A stretch of DNA of 64,000 bases from Pedobacter sp. Leaf41 (GTDB lineage: Bacteria; Bacteroidota; Bacteroidia; Sphingobacteriales; Sphingobacteriaceae). The DNA is taken from positions 125,373-189,372 of the forward strand of contig NZ_LMLE01000001.1 of assembly GCF_001422545.1 (NCBI RefSeq). Reading direction: 5' to 3'. The first letter of the stretch is position 1. Each line of letters starts with the position of its first letter. Under the pieces are notes generated by a model. That model searched no databases, had not been told where the DNA came from, and worked only from the letters and a program-made list of their open reading frames with translations. Both the position numbers and the translations under genes were made by a program. Below, piece after piece: positions 43,228 to 52,616 of this stretch.

Positions 43228-43620
43228 TGGCTAAGGCCAATGTACTGATTTTTTTTCTATCCGTTGGTTGAAACCAACGTCAAATAAATGGATGGTGCAG
43301 TTAGCGATTTCATTAAAGCCATTGATTTTAAGACTATTGCCGTTGTTTTCAACCAACGGTTTTGTTTGAAAATCATATTTCATTCCAGCGACTAAAGCCT
43401 AGTTGCAAAAAATTGAACTGCGCAGGATAAATTTTTTACCTCGATTGTCAATATTCATTGCCGTTGGTTTTAACTAGTGTAAGGGAAGTTTCTACCTTAT
43501 TACCGATATTCATTGCCGTTGGTTTCAACCAACGGTTTTGTGTAGTGAACAAATTTCATTCATATATAGTTTCCTTGCCGTTGGTTTCAACCAACGGATT
43601 ATAGAAGAAATTGGCTTTAG
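43228..43620. repeat. REP/BIME-like palindrome cluster beside the RAYT
   Basis: Five copies of a 20-bp palindrome, consensus CCGTTGGTTTCAACCAACGG: 43261-43279 (19 bp, variant centre), 43340-43359 (one arm mutated), 43461-43475 (half copy), 43516-43535 (perfect) and 43578-43597 (perfect), spaced irregularly by 40-100 bp. Between them stand pieces of a second short palindrome GGCTWWAGCC (43229-43238, 43313-43320, 43392-43399, 43613-43620). This alternation is the hallmark of a BIME mosaic. The cluster fills the 410-bp gap between the RAYT and the AddB-like gene and contains no ORF. Confidence 0.75.
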
Positions 43621-43626
43621 CTGCAT

Positions 43627-46548
43627 TTACCTCCCAAAAAGTGTTGTATAAATAGAATAAACATAATTCCCTGAATTCTGACTTGCCCTGAAAGGAATGC
43701 TATAATCGAATAATTCTTTCAGCTTCGTCCTCAATGCATTTAAAAAGGCTTGTTTCTCTGATGCGAGAAACTCGTTTCGTAACAGGCCGCCTTTGCCAGT
43801 AAAATGGATCCCATCTTTACTCATACTTTTTACTACGTAAAGATTCGGTTCCACATTTTCATTCTTCGATATTTGCTCATAAACATGAGTATAAAAGAGC
43901 GTTTGAATAAGCGCTTTGTTAATGTTGCCACAATCCGTATCGAAACATTCTTCTATGGAAGAATACTTGAGTTTATCACCTCCCGTTTTATAATCCACAA
44001 TTCTATAGCCACCATTTTTCAAATCAACACGATCGATAATGCCGTAAAGCTTTATTTGATGGTTTTTGCCATTCGCTTCAAAGCCAAATTCGACGTTGCC
44101 TTTTTGCTCTAAGCCAATTAAAGTAAATGGTGCATCTTCAGTATCCTGTTTTAAAATAATATTGATATACTCGTTTACAATAGCGAACACAATTTTTTCC
44201 ATCCCATTTAATTTAATGGTTTTGGCTAATCGTTTTACATGGGTCAGGCGGATCTCTTTTGGTTCTTTTTTATCGCCGTATAAAGAATCGGCAAAGCCTT
44301 CAATAATTAGTTCGGGAATATCTTTTCGCTTCTCTTTAATTCTTTCTGCCGTAATTTCGGGTGAGATGATGCGCAGCTGTTCGTAAAATTGCTCCATGGC
44401 ATAATGCAGAATTAAACCAACTTTATAGGCTTCTACTGTCTCTTCCACTTCTTTTGGCTCTTCAATTCCGGCAATGTATTTATAAAAGAAATCAATTGGA
44501 TTGTAAATGTAGGTGGTTAAGGCTGATGCTGACAGGTATTTTTGTCCCGAAAGGTATTTGTTTAAAACTTCCTGAACCTTTTCCGATTTTAAAACAACCT
44601 CCTCACGTTTGAGCTCCGTTTTAACAGCAAGCTGAAGTTCCTGGTGATTGAAATTAAATCCGCTTTCATACTCTAGTTGCTTAATAAATCTGGAGGGTTC
44701 GCCGCTGTTACTTTCATCAGTTAAACTGTTGTAAACAAAATCGAGATTTTGAGCCCGTTGAATTAAACGATAAAACATGTAAGCTGAAATGGCGTCTTGA
44801 TTTTCAAGTACAGGTAAACCATAAACACGTCTTAAGGTATCAGGAATAAAGGTTGTCGAGGTAGAAGCTTGCGGAACAATCCCCTCATTTAAACCCAATA
44901 TAATCACCCGATCGAAGTTTAGGTTTCTACTTTCCAGTAAGCCCATAATCTGAATTCCACTCAGGGGATCTCCCTCCAAGGGAACTGTAATTTCTGCCAA
45001 CGATTTTTGGATCAGAGAAAGCACAAAACTAAGCTCTATTTCCTTGTTGTACTTATCGATATGGTGCTGTAAAGTATCCTGCAAACGGTTGAGTTCCTGA
45101 ATGGTTTTTCCAAACAATTCGGCATCAATCTTCTTCAAACTTTTGCTTGCGAGCTCACGATGTAAAACATAATCCAGTAACTCATTTAATATAGTGACTG
45201 TGTTAGTTGTAGAATGTATAGGCTCAAAAAACTTCGCTAACAAACCGCCTTGTCGAGTTAGGCGCTGGTATGGAATTTCTGCAAGCTGCTCCTTAATTAA
45301 TGCATCGATTATTTTCGGACGCATGATTTCGCTTATTCCAGTTAACGGATGAGATAAAAAAGCTTCAGCAGTTTGATATTTAATCGTTTTTTTTGCGCTT
45401 AATTCAGATTGAACCGTTAACCATAAATCGGCCAGGCCATATAATGAAGAATTCGCCAGGCCAAAACCCATGGTAATATTCACATCTACTTTTTTATCCT
45501 CAATAGTTGATGGGATGGTTTGCATTAAGGGAATTAGCAAACTTTCATCTGCTAAAATAATCGCTGTAGAAGTTATGGCTTGATTATTTAAAATCAATTC
45601 TTTTTCCTTGGCCAGCAATTCATTCACAATTTTTGCCTGTGCCGTTTGCCCTTGCACTTTAAACACATTTACCGCTCTTGGTGATGTTTTGATGAAGCCG
45701 GTTTCATTTGATAATTGGTTGATCAGGCCTATCTGCTTTAAGTTTCGTCTTAAAAACAATCCCGACTCCTGCATCTCATCTTCCATGTAATAACTATCCG
45801 TATCGAAATAAAAGATTGCTTTATCCTCATCCTGCCAGCGTTTAAATGCCTTGGCTTCGGCTTTGCTTAGTGCATTGAACCCAATAAACACTAGCTTTTT
45901 TCCAGTGTATTTAGCCGTAAAATCGATTTCGTTTGTACCCTCGCCGATGTTTTTATACAAGCGGGCCATGGTAATAAAATCTTTGGTTTTTAACTGTTGA
46001 TGGAATTCATTGTACAATAGTGGCATTCGATGCCACATCCGGATAAATAGCTCTTGCTGTTTTTTAAATTTTCCTTCGGAGTAAGATTGCCAGAACTGCG
46101 ATAGAAAGGCTTTTTGCTCTGCCGTTAAGAAATCGAACTGCTGGTTAATCACCGCAATATCTTCCAGTTCTGTAAACAGCCTGTTAGCATCAACCAAATC
46201 ATTATCAATCTGACTAAAATCGCCTAAAATAATTCGGGCAATGTTATGAAATTTTGCAATAGAGGGAAGTTTTTCAATGCCTTCATTCTTTAAAAGCTGA
46301 ATGTAGCAGTCGTAAAGGGCGAAAAACTGGGTATAATGGTCGGCGATTTTTAGCGGTGTTGCTTCGGCAAAAAATTCAGAAACCGTGTAAAATGAAGGAC
46401 TCCAAAACGGTTTCTGATAAATGTCGGCAAGGTGCTTTTGTAAATACGCGGTTGGGCGCTTATTATTAAATACAATGGCACAATCTTGTAAATTCTGACC
46501 AAACTTAGCTACTAAATCTTTGGCAACATCTTTTAAAAAGGGGTTCAT
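43627..46548 (-). CDS. AddB/RecB-nuclease-like PD-(D/E)XK protein
   Basis: This is a 973-residue protein, the nuclease-bearing partner of the AddA-like helicase. The N-terminal half resembles an inactivated UvrD-type helicase (FNNKRPTAYLQKHLADIYQK; ILGLNEGIVPQASTSTTFIP). The C-terminal third is a PD-(D/E)XK nuclease: LSASALTTYIYNPIDFFYKY, LILHYAMEQFYEQL and the catalytic DRVDLKNGGYRIVDYKTGG. Together with the next gene it should process double-strand breaks for RecA loading. It starts 3 nt after the AddA-like stop, so the two are co-transcribed. The Fe-S cysteines of Bacillus AddB are not evident. Confidence 0.88.
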   Translation of the reverse strand: MNPFLKDVAKDLVAKFGQNLQDCAIVFNNKRPTAYLQKHLADIYQKPFWSPSFYTVSEFFAEATPLKIADHYTQFFALYDCYIQLLKNEGIEKLPSIAKFHNIARIILGDFSQIDNDLVDANRLFTELEDIAVINQQFDFLTAEQKAFLSQFWQSYSEGKFKKQQELFIRMWHRMPLLYNEFHQQLKTKDFITMARLYKNIGEGTNEIDFTAKYTGKKLVFIGFNALSKAEAKAFKRWQDEDKAIFYFDTDSYYMEDEMQESGLFLRRNLKQIGLINQLSNETGFIKTSPRAVNVFKVQGQTAQAKIVNELLAKEKELILNNQAITSTAIILADESLLIPLMQTIPSTIEDKKVDVNITMGFGLANSSLYGLADLWLTVQSELSAKKTIKYQTAEAFLSHPLTGISEIMRPKIIDALIKEQLAEIPYQRLTRQGGLLAKFFEPIHSTTNTVTILNELLDYVLHRELASKSLKKIDAELFGKTIQELNRLQDTLQHHIDKYNKEIELSFVLSLIQKSLAEITVPLEGDPLSGIQIMGLLESRNLNFDRVIILGLNEGIVPQASTSTTFIPDTLRRVYGLPVLENQDAISAYMFYRLIQRAQNLDFVYNSLTDESNSGEPSRFIKQLEYESGFNFNHQELQLAVKTELKREEVVLKSEKVQEVLNKYLSGQKYLSASALTTYIYNPIDFFYKYIAGIEEPKEVEETVEAYKVGLILHYAMEQFYEQLRIISPEITAERIKEKRKDIPELIIEGFADSLYGDKKEPKEIRLTHVKRLAKTIKLNGMEKIVFAIVNEYINIILKQDTEDAPFTLIGLEQKGNVEFGFEANGKNHQIKLYGIIDRVDLKNGGYRIVDYKTGGDKLKYSSIEECFDTDCGNINKALIQTLFYTHVYEQISKNENVEPNLYVVKSMSKDGIHFTGKGGLLRNEFLASEKQAFLNALRTKLKELFDYSIPFRASQNSGNYVYSIYTTLFGR

Positions 46549-46551
46549 ATT

Positions 46552-49500
46552 TTAAACAGCTTTTAGTTTGCCCAAGGTGGCGTAAAACAAATACGGTTTA
46601 ACATCCTGGTAGCCCATAGCCTCTATTAAGTTTTTGTAATTGGTGATTTGAGCAATATGACTTTGACTTTCCTCAGCTGTAAATTTATAGTCGATAATGG
46701 AAACTTTTTCTCCATTTAACACCAGCTTGTCGGGCCGGTAGGTTTTACCGTCAATGCCAATTATTGATTTTTCATTGATTTGATTGGCGTTCTGGCTTAG
46801 CAATGCGCTCAACTCTGGATGGGCCAATACCGACGATGCCTGATTAATATAATCATCTTTCTCTTCTTCGAGTATTAATCCCTCCAAAATCAATTTCTCC
46901 ACTATATCCACAATTTCATCAGCTTTATTTACTTCAGCTAAAATTAAGTGCAGATTACTCCCTTTCTTGCCAGATTTGGTAATGTTATCTATGCATTGTT
47001 GTGGCCGGCTCTCGCTTTCTTCATATACATCTTCCAACCGATCAGTAGTAGGATAGGCGGTTAAAGTCAATGCTCTTAAACTCTCCATGCCATCACCTTT
47101 GGTTGAAAAGCTGCCAATTGCGATTTCATCGGTATGTTCGAAATCTTCTTCATAAGCACTAAAAACAGCATCGCCAATGTGGCTTAGCGAAGGCTTCTTC
47201 TTGCCTGAAAAAGAAATGTATAGGTAATCTTTAGCCCTTGTAGTAGCCACATAAAGGCTGTTTAAGGCATCCATATAATTCATTAAAAGTTCTTCCAGAT
47301 AGTATTTGGCTACGGATGAACCTTTTAAGCTACTCGTAAATTGAAGCGGAACACTCTGCAAATCGGCATATGGCGTTCCCTCCATTGGCACCCAAAAAGC
47401 GTTGTTGGCTTTTCCACCTAATGGCCACTCGCAGAAAGGAATAAATACCGCTCTAAAAGCCAGGCCTTTCGATTTATGGATGGTCATCACCTGGATGGCA
47501 TTTGCAGTTTCGGGCGAGGGTAGGTTTTTGTTGTGCCCTTCTTCTTCCCACCAATCTAAAAATGAGGAGATGCCTTTTTCGCCCTGCCGGGATGCCTTAT
47601 TGGTTAAATCCCTAAATGCTAACAGATAAGGTAAAAAGGGGTTTATTCCGTTTTTTTGATAGGTGTCTAACTGGAAAGCCCCGATTATCTTCTCTATTAG
47701 TTCCGAAACGGGAAGTGCCATCCAGCTTTTATAATTAAGACAAAAATCTGCAGGCAAAACATGTTGCAGGTTTTCCATCGAGGTGTCTTTCAATCCAAAA
47801 TAATGATCACCATTAATTGGTTTTTCATGCAGTTGGGCATATAAGGCAATACAATTTGCTTTATACAGAGCAGAATTTGCCGGACTAACAACTAATAATT
47901 TCAGCAAGTTAATGATGAGTTTGATTGCGGTACTATTTGCAATTTTTAAGGCTTCGCCAGATATTACGTCCAGGCCAGCTTCCATCAGTGCGTTTACCAC
48001 TTCTGTTGCTTCTGCGTTAGAACGGACCAAAATTCCTATTTCGCGTTGCTGATAACCTTTTTCGTTCAATAAAACTTTAACTTCATTAAGCATTTCTGTC
48101 AATGACGCTTGCTTTTTGTTTTCAGGTTCCACATCGGTAACAATGGTTTCTACAATTCCATCAGGGTTGGCTTTTGGTTTATCGAATTCAATTTTTTTGA
48201 TTTTGATAACGCCGCCTTTGGTAGTTTTAGGATGCGTATTCTGCTCAACGCCCTTATAAATATTAGTGATGATTTGATTGTATTGATTAGATGGGTGGTT
48301 CCAGAAACCGTTTAGCAAATCATCCTCAGGCGAAATTTCACCATTGATTTTATCTTGTAAGAGCACCGCCAGTTTTTGGTAAAGCTGGTTGTTAAAGTTG
48401 ATAATTTCTTCGGTACTGCGGTAATTTTCTAAAAGTTTATCTTCGAAAACGTTATGGTCTTGCAAATTTGACTTGGCTTTTTGATGCAACAATTTATAGT
48501 CGCCATCTCGCCAGCGATAGATAGATTGTTTGGCATCTCCCACGATTAAATGGTCATGGAGTTTTCCGTTGTGTGTAGAAACAGCATTATCAACCAGCGG
48601 GAAAAAACTGTCCCATTGGTTGCTGGAAGTATCCTGAAACTCGTCGAAGAGAAAATTCCGGTACCGGTTTCCCATTTTCTCCCAAATAAAGGATGGGTTT
48701 TCGCCAGCATCCTGCGCTATTCCATTTAGCAACTTTTGCGCATCACTGATTAAAAGGGTTTCATTTTCTTCGCGATACTGAGTAAGTAGAACCGCTATTT
48801 CTTGCATTAAGCGTAAAAAATATCCGTTTCTGATAAACGCCTTAGCTAAAGTATAGTCGCCAATTCCTGTACCGTAGATTTTTGCAATTTGATGTAAAAT
48901 CGGGTTGATGTCACTGTAAAGTTCGTTCGATTTTCCTTTCGGAAACCAATTTTCTTCATCATCTGTTAACTTTAGCACTTTCTCCACATCAGCAAAGTTG
49001 CCCGTCATAATGCTTCGAAACTTTAATAACGGTGAACGACTTTTGCCCTTAAAATCATCAGCAGAAAAACCGCTTACTTCAATAATTCCGAGTGCTGTTT
49101 CGGCCAGATCGACTAAATCAGTTTCAAATTTTTTAATCAGATTTTTAGAGAAATCGATGTATTTTTTAAAAACAATATCGGTGTTTTCAGTGCCAAAACT
49201 ATTTACCGCCACTTCAAAAGATGAAAACTTATCTTTAAAAACTTCGCTTACCAGATTCAAAAGCTCTGCATTATAATTCCATGATTTGTTGTTGCTTATC
49301 CTGTCTAATGCCAATTCTACTACCCAATGCAATAAGTTATCTTTCTCATCAAGCAATTTTTCCAGTTTTGCAGTTAGTTCTTTTTTTACCTTTTCGGTAT
49401 TCATTTCCAAACTGTAGCCACTTTCCAAACCTAATTCAAAAGCAAAACCACGAATTACTTTTTGTACAAAACCATCAATTGTACTTACCGAAAAGCGACT

Positions 49501-49815
49501 GTAATCGTGGAGGATTTTTCTATAGATGGCGTCTGCTTTGAGCTTTAAGCTTTCTGTGTTCAAATCTGGATGAGAGGCCAGGACTAGCAAACGATAGTCT
49601 TCGATCTTTCTTGATGCATCGCCTTTGGCAAAACCCAGCAATACCTCGAGAATACGCGTTTTCATTTCTTCAGTAGCCTTGTTGGTGAAGGTTACAGCTA
49701 AAATTTCGCGGTATTTATTGTCGCCAGAAAAAAGTAAAGTAAGATAATGTGCGGTTAAACTGAACGTTTTACCTGAACCTGCGGCAGCTTGAAGAATTTT
49801 TACGGGTTGTGGCAT
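46552..49815 (-). CDS. AddA-like UvrD-family helicase-nuclease
   Basis: This is a 1087-residue SF1A helicase with Walker A AAAGSGKTFSLTAHYL (residues ~10-25), motif Ia AVTFTNKATEEMKTRILE, Walker B FLFDEFQDTSSNQWD, motif III VGDAKQSIYRWRDGD, motif V VMTIHKSKGLAFRAVFIPF and motif VI YVATTRAKDYLYIS. A C-terminal PD-(D/E)XK nuclease region contains LVLNGEKVSIIDYKFTAEE. It is the presumptive motor of an AddAB-type double-strand-break resection complex with the downstream-encoded partner. Length fits AddA. Confidence 0.92.
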   Translation of the reverse strand: MPQPVKILQAAAGSGKTFSLTAHYLTLLFSGDNKYREILAVTFTNKATEEMKTRILEVLLGFAKGDASRKIEDYRLLVLASHPDLNTESLKLKADAIYRKILHDYSRFSVSTIDGFVQKVIRGFAFELGLESGYSLEMNTEKVKKELTAKLEKLLDEKDNLLHWVVELALDRISNNKSWNYNAELLNLVSEVFKDKFSSFEVAVNSFGTENTDIVFKKYIDFSKNLIKKFETDLVDLAETALGIIEVSGFSADDFKGKSRSPLLKFRSIMTGNFADVEKVLKLTDDEENWFPKGKSNELYSDINPILHQIAKIYGTGIGDYTLAKAFIRNGYFLRLMQEIAVLLTQYREENETLLISDAQKLLNGIAQDAGENPSFIWEKMGNRYRNFLFDEFQDTSSNQWDSFFPLVDNAVSTHNGKLHDHLIVGDAKQSIYRWRDGDYKLLHQKAKSNLQDHNVFEDKLLENYRSTEEIINFNNQLYQKLAVLLQDKINGEISPEDDLLNGFWNHPSNQYNQIITNIYKGVEQNTHPKTTKGGVIKIKKIEFDKPKANPDGIVETIVTDVEPENKKQASLTEMLNEVKVLLNEKGYQQREIGILVRSNAEATEVVNALMEAGLDVISGEALKIANSTAIKLIINLLKLLVVSPANSALYKANCIALYAQLHEKPINGDHYFGLKDTSMENLQHVLPADFCLNYKSWMALPVSELIEKIIGAFQLDTYQKNGINPFLPYLLAFRDLTNKASRQGEKGISSFLDWWEEEGHNKNLPSPETANAIQVMTIHKSKGLAFRAVFIPFCEWPLGGKANNAFWVPMEGTPYADLQSVPLQFTSSLKGSSVAKYYLEELLMNYMDALNSLYVATTRAKDYLYISFSGKKKPSLSHIGDAVFSAYEEDFEHTDEIAIGSFSTKGDGMESLRALTLTAYPTTDRLEDVYEESESRPQQCIDNITKSGKKGSNLHLILAEVNKADEIVDIVEKLILEGLILEEEKDDYINQASSVLAHPELSALLSQNANQINEKSIIGIDGKTYRPDKLVLNGEKVSIIDYKFTAEESQSHIAQITNYKNLIEAMGYQDVKPYLFYATLGKLKAV

Positions 49816-49927
49816 GAAGTGATCTTGTTTCGGAATTTTAAACTTACAACAATTTAAAATTTTCCAGAAATGAGAATATCAACAATCACATCAAAACCTA
49901 TTGACTGTTCTATATTAGAAAACAGAT

Positions 49928-50722
49928 CTAAGAAATTTTCTTTTTCTTTTTTGCCAGAACTTTACGGCTAATCCTTGCTGGCCGCTCCGCCATTTCTATT
50001 GAAAGCCCGAGTAGATCTCTAATCACTACAGATGCACAAGCACCACCAAATGCAGCAGGAAGATAGGAAACGGTGCCATAAGCAGAACGCTTAAAATTAC
50101 TTCCATCGGTCATAATCATTGAATTTTTATCCATTGCCTCAGTAGAAAAAACGGCCTTAATTTTATCTGCGCCAACCAGTTTGTTCAATCTTTTACGAAC
50201 ATAGCTGGCAAAAACACATTGGTAAGTGTCTGGAAGCATCGTAATGCTCAATTTAGTGGGATCCATTTTGCCGCCGGCACCCATTGAACTTACAATAGGA
50301 ATATTTTTTTCCAGCGCAGTAGAAAGCAAGGTGATTTTCGGCATCACACTATCAATGCAATCCATAATGTAATCAAATTTCGACTCTAAAATTTCACGAC
50401 ATTTTTCTGGGGTGAGAAAGGTATTTACAACATGTAGTTTCAATTCGGGATTGATTGCCAATAAACGATCTTGCATAATTGCCGCCTTACTTACACCATG
50501 GTTGGTAGCCAGAGCAGGCAACTGCCGGTTGCGATTGGTAGGGTCAACCACATCGCCGTCGACAATCGTCATTTCGCCAATACCAGAGCGGCAAATGAAT
50601 TCTGCTGCAAAAGAACCAACGCCTCCCAAACCGATCACTAATACGTGTTTCGATTGTAATTTATCGATTCCATCATTGCCAAGTAAAAGGGCGGAGCGAG
50701 AAAGCCAGCTTGTATCAGACAT
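49928..50722 (-). CDS. tcdA: tRNA threonylcarbamoyladenosine dehydratase (ThiF/CsdL-like)
   Basis: This is a 264-residue E1-like ATP-binding enzyme that cyclises t6A37 in tRNA to ct6A. The nucleotide-binding glycine motif is VLVIGLGGVGSFAAEFICRS, followed by MTIVDGDVVDPTNRNRQLPA (the conserved Asp and Arg contacts of the ThiF family), VSKAAIMQDRLLAINPELKL, DYIMDCIDSVMPK and STEAMDKNS. The lack of the ThiF/MoeB zinc cysteines and the length are typical of TcdA. It is monocistronic; the upstream 216-bp gap holds a hairpin repeat. Confidence 0.88.
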   Translation of the reverse strand: MSDTSWLSRSALLLGNDGIDKLQSKHVLVIGLGGVGSFAAEFICRSGIGEMTIVDGDVVDPTNRNRQLPALATNHGVSKAAIMQDRLLAINPELKLHVVNTFLTPEKCREILESKFDYIMDCIDSVMPKITLLSTALEKNIPIVSSMGAGGKMDPTKLSITMLPDTYQCVFASYVRKRLNKLVGADKIKAVFSTEAMDKNSMIMTDGSNFKRSAYGTVSYLPAAFGGACASVVIRDLLGLSIEMAERPARISRKVLAKKKKKIS

Positions 50723-50814
50723 TTTGCTTAATTTTTTACCATAGATAAAAAGGATGAACAGATATTAAATTTTTAATCTGTATTGCAAATCTGCAATTAA
50801 TTTATTTTTTTATT

Positions 50815-50870
50815 GCCACGGAAACACTGATTAACACGGAATTTTTTCTGTGAGTTTGTGCTTCCGTGGC
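50815..50870. repeat. Hairpin-type intergenic repeat
   Basis: GCCACGGAA ... TTCCGTGGC form 9-bp inverted ends of a 56-bp element with an inner AACACGGAATTTTT/CTGTGAGTT near-repeat. This kind of sequence is frequent between genes in Bacteroidota. No coding content. Confidence 0.5.
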
Positions 50871-50938
50871 TGATTATTTTTAAACACTTTCAAAAAGAAC
50901 ACTATAATCAGTATTTATCTGTGTCCATCCTTGGTTTA

Positions 50939-51595
50939 TTAAAACAACTTCAATTTCTTCCAGTCCGCAAAAATACGTGCTTTCAACTCATCAACAGAAC
51001 ATTTTTTCAAATTTGCTACTGCGTCATAAATTATTTCAATTGGAGTTTCTGCATCATCAGTTTCCAAAAAAAAGCTATCCGTTTCTTGGATCAGCTTTTG
51101 CGCACCCGAATTTTCCTGTAAAATCGCTGAGCCAAAAGAGAGGAGAAATCCTTTAGAGATTAGCTGTTTCCCCACTTCGGCCTTCTTGTTAAAACCATGA
51201 ATAATCATTGGAACTTCCACTTTAAAGCGGCTTTTAATTTCGATCAATTCTGAAAAGGCTTTTACGCAGTGCAAAATAAGGGGTTTATTTAGCGCTTCCG
51301 CAAGAGCTATCTGACTTTCTAAAATAATAATTTGATTCGCCAGGGTTTCACCCTTCAGTTTATCTAAACCGCACTCGCCGATCAATTTCACGTTTTTCTG
51401 CCTGGCCAAAACACTTAAATATTTCATTTGGATCTCGAGCTTTTCTAACGTTGCATACCATGGATGCAAGCCAATAGAAATTGGCTTAGTTTTAGGCATC
51501 GCCAGAAAAATATCGCTAGTAAGTGAAAGACTTTGAATGCTGGTTATGCCTTTAATCTGCGATGCTTTGTGCGTATGTAAGTCTAAAAAATCCAT
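50939..51595 (-). CDS. TatD-family metal-dependent hydrolase
   Basis: This is a 218-residue member of the TatD DNase family, a TIM-barrel metal hydrolase. Metal-ligand motifs: DLHTH at residues 4-8, VKLIGECGLDK, LILHCVKAFSELIEI, PMIIHGFNKK and LETDDAETPIEIIYDAV. It is about 40 residues shorter than E. coli TatD, a common compact form in Bacteroidota. The ATG at 51595 is used because it follows the -7 box at 51604; the frame is open seven codons upstream. Confidence 0.85.
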   Translation of the reverse strand: MDFLDLHTHKASQIKGITSIQSLSLTSDIFLAMPKTKPISIGLHPWYATLEKLEIQMKYLSVLARQKNVKLIGECGLDKLKGETLANQIIILESQIALAEALNKPLILHCVKAFSELIEIKSRFKVEVPMIIHGFNKKAEVGKQLISKGFLLSFGSAILQENSGAQKLIQETDSFFLETDDAETPIEIIYDAVANLKKCSVDELKARIFADWKKLKLF

Positions 51596-51603
51596 TATTT
51601 TAG

Positions 51604-51611
51604 CAAAGATA
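51604..51611 (-). promoter_or_regulatory. -7 promoter box (TATCTTTG) of the TatD gene
   Basis: TATCTTTG on the minus strand matches TAnnTTTG, 8 nt before the ATG at 51595. It is divergent from the thioredoxin promoter at 51680. Confidence 0.5.
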
Positions 51612-51679
51612 TGCAATTGAAAAATGTATTCCTTCTGTAAAGAATCTGCTGGTAATCTATTAATCTGATCGACTTTATT

Positions 51680-51687
51680 ATTTTTGC
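51680..51687 (+). promoter_or_regulatory. -7 promoter box (TATTTTTG) of the secreted thioredoxin gene
   Basis: TATTTTTG matches TAnnTTTG, 17 nt before the ATG at 51705. Confidence 0.5.
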
Positions 51688-51704
51688 ATTATTATAATGA
51701 CATC

Positions 51705-52238
51705 ATGAAAAAATTACTAATCATATTAACTGCTGTATTTATTTCGAGTGCTGCATTTAGCCAGGCAAAAAAAGAAGGCGTTCATATTTACAATCCTGAG
51801 GCAAATGCTTTGGCCGACCTAAAAGCTGCCACTGAAAAGGCTGCAAAAGCAAATAAACATGTTTTAGTACAGGTTGGCGGAAATTGGTGCAGCTGGTGTA
51901 TTGCTTTTCATAATCTGGTTGATACAACTGCGGTTTTAAAACAAACCATTAATGACAATTATGAATATGTTTTAGTAAACTGGGATAAAGATCACCATAA
52001 CGATGAGGCAATGAAATACTTGGGATTTCCTAATCGCTTCGGTTATCCAGTTTTTGTGGTTTTGGATGGCAAAGGAAAAGTGCTTCATATCGAAAACTCA
52101 TCTTATCTTGAAACCGATGAAATTGGTGCTAATGGAAAGAAAAAAGTAGGACATGATGTTAAGAAAATCAACTCCTTTTTAAAGGGATGGACAGTTTCTG
52201 CGGTTAATCCAGAAACCTATAAGCCGAAAGCAAAGTAA
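51705..52238 (+). CDS. Secreted thioredoxin-fold protein
   Basis: This is a 177-residue protein with a signal peptide (MKKLLIILTAVFISSAAFSQ) and a thioredoxin-like domain whose active site is GGNWCSWCIAFH (Cys62, Cys65); relatives include the DsbD-C/thioredoxin_7 group. The cis-Pro loop is in NRFGYPVFVVLDGKGKVLH. It likely acts as a periplasmic disulfide reductase. The ATG at 51705 is chosen over a start 21 nt upstream because it gives a clean signal peptide. A bidirectional terminator follows. Confidence 0.88.
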   Translation: MKKLLIILTAVFISSAAFSQAKKEGVHIYNPEANALADLKAATEKAAKANKHVLVQVGGNWCSWCIAFHNLVDTTAVLKQTINDNYEYVLVNWDKDHHNDEAMKYLGFPNRFGYPVFVVLDGKGKVLHIENSSYLETDEIGANGKKKVGHDVKKINSFLKGWTVSAVNPETYKPKAK

Positions 52239-52277
52239 AGTAGAAGATAAGCCGGGGAGTAGAACTCACGTTAAAAT

Positions 52278-52327
52278 AAAAAGCCACAGATTTGCAGATT
52301 TAAATCTGAAAATCTGTGGCTTTTTAT
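52278..52327. terminator. Bidirectional terminator between thioredoxin and acidic-protein genes
   Basis: AAAAGCCACAGATT ... AATCTGTGGCTTTTT form a long stem with an inner CAGATTTAAATCTG palindrome. T-runs are present on both strands and the flanking genes converge. Confidence 0.85.
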
Positions 52328-52537
52328 TTAGTCATCTAAGTCATCTTCATCCGTCAAGTCATCCACGTTTAATTCGTATGATGATCTCGAGGCTTCATCT
52401 GCTTGTTCCAATAGGTCTTTGTCGTGTTCTATATTGGAATCGTCGCCATCTAATTCATTGATGTTTTCTGTATCGTCCTCTCTGCGTAAAGCATCGTTCG
52501 GATCGTTCGAATAACCTTCGTCTTCTGGGTCTATCAT
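52328..52537 (-). CDS. Small, highly acidic conserved protein
   Basis: This is a 69-residue protein of which about 40% is Asp or Glu (for example DPEDEGYSNDPNDALRREDD and DDLTDEDDLDD at the end). No signal peptide, membrane helix or cysteine. It is likely disordered. Similar short acidic proteins are annotated as hypothetical in Pedobacter-like genomes. It lies downstream of hisS by about 80 nt. Function unknown. Confidence 0.7.
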   Translation of the reverse strand: MIDPEDEGYSNDPNDALRREDDTENINELDGDDSNIEHDKDLLEQADEASRSSYELNVDDLTDEDDLDD

Positions 52538-52616
52538 AATTTTTGAGTTTTATAAATAGATAATAATCTGGACTAGAAAATTGTTTTAACTTTTTGAGTT
52601 TCGAAAATATTATTAC

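Noticed and set aside
43228..43620. Regularly recurring repeats that might be a CRISPR array
   Set aside because: Repeats are 20-bp palindromes with irregular spacing and mutated or half copies, there is no cas gene, and a RAYT lies beside them.
48998..49276. Plus-strand ORFs inside the AddA-like gene
   Set aside because: Antisense shadows of a well-conserved helicase frame with no domain pattern of their own.
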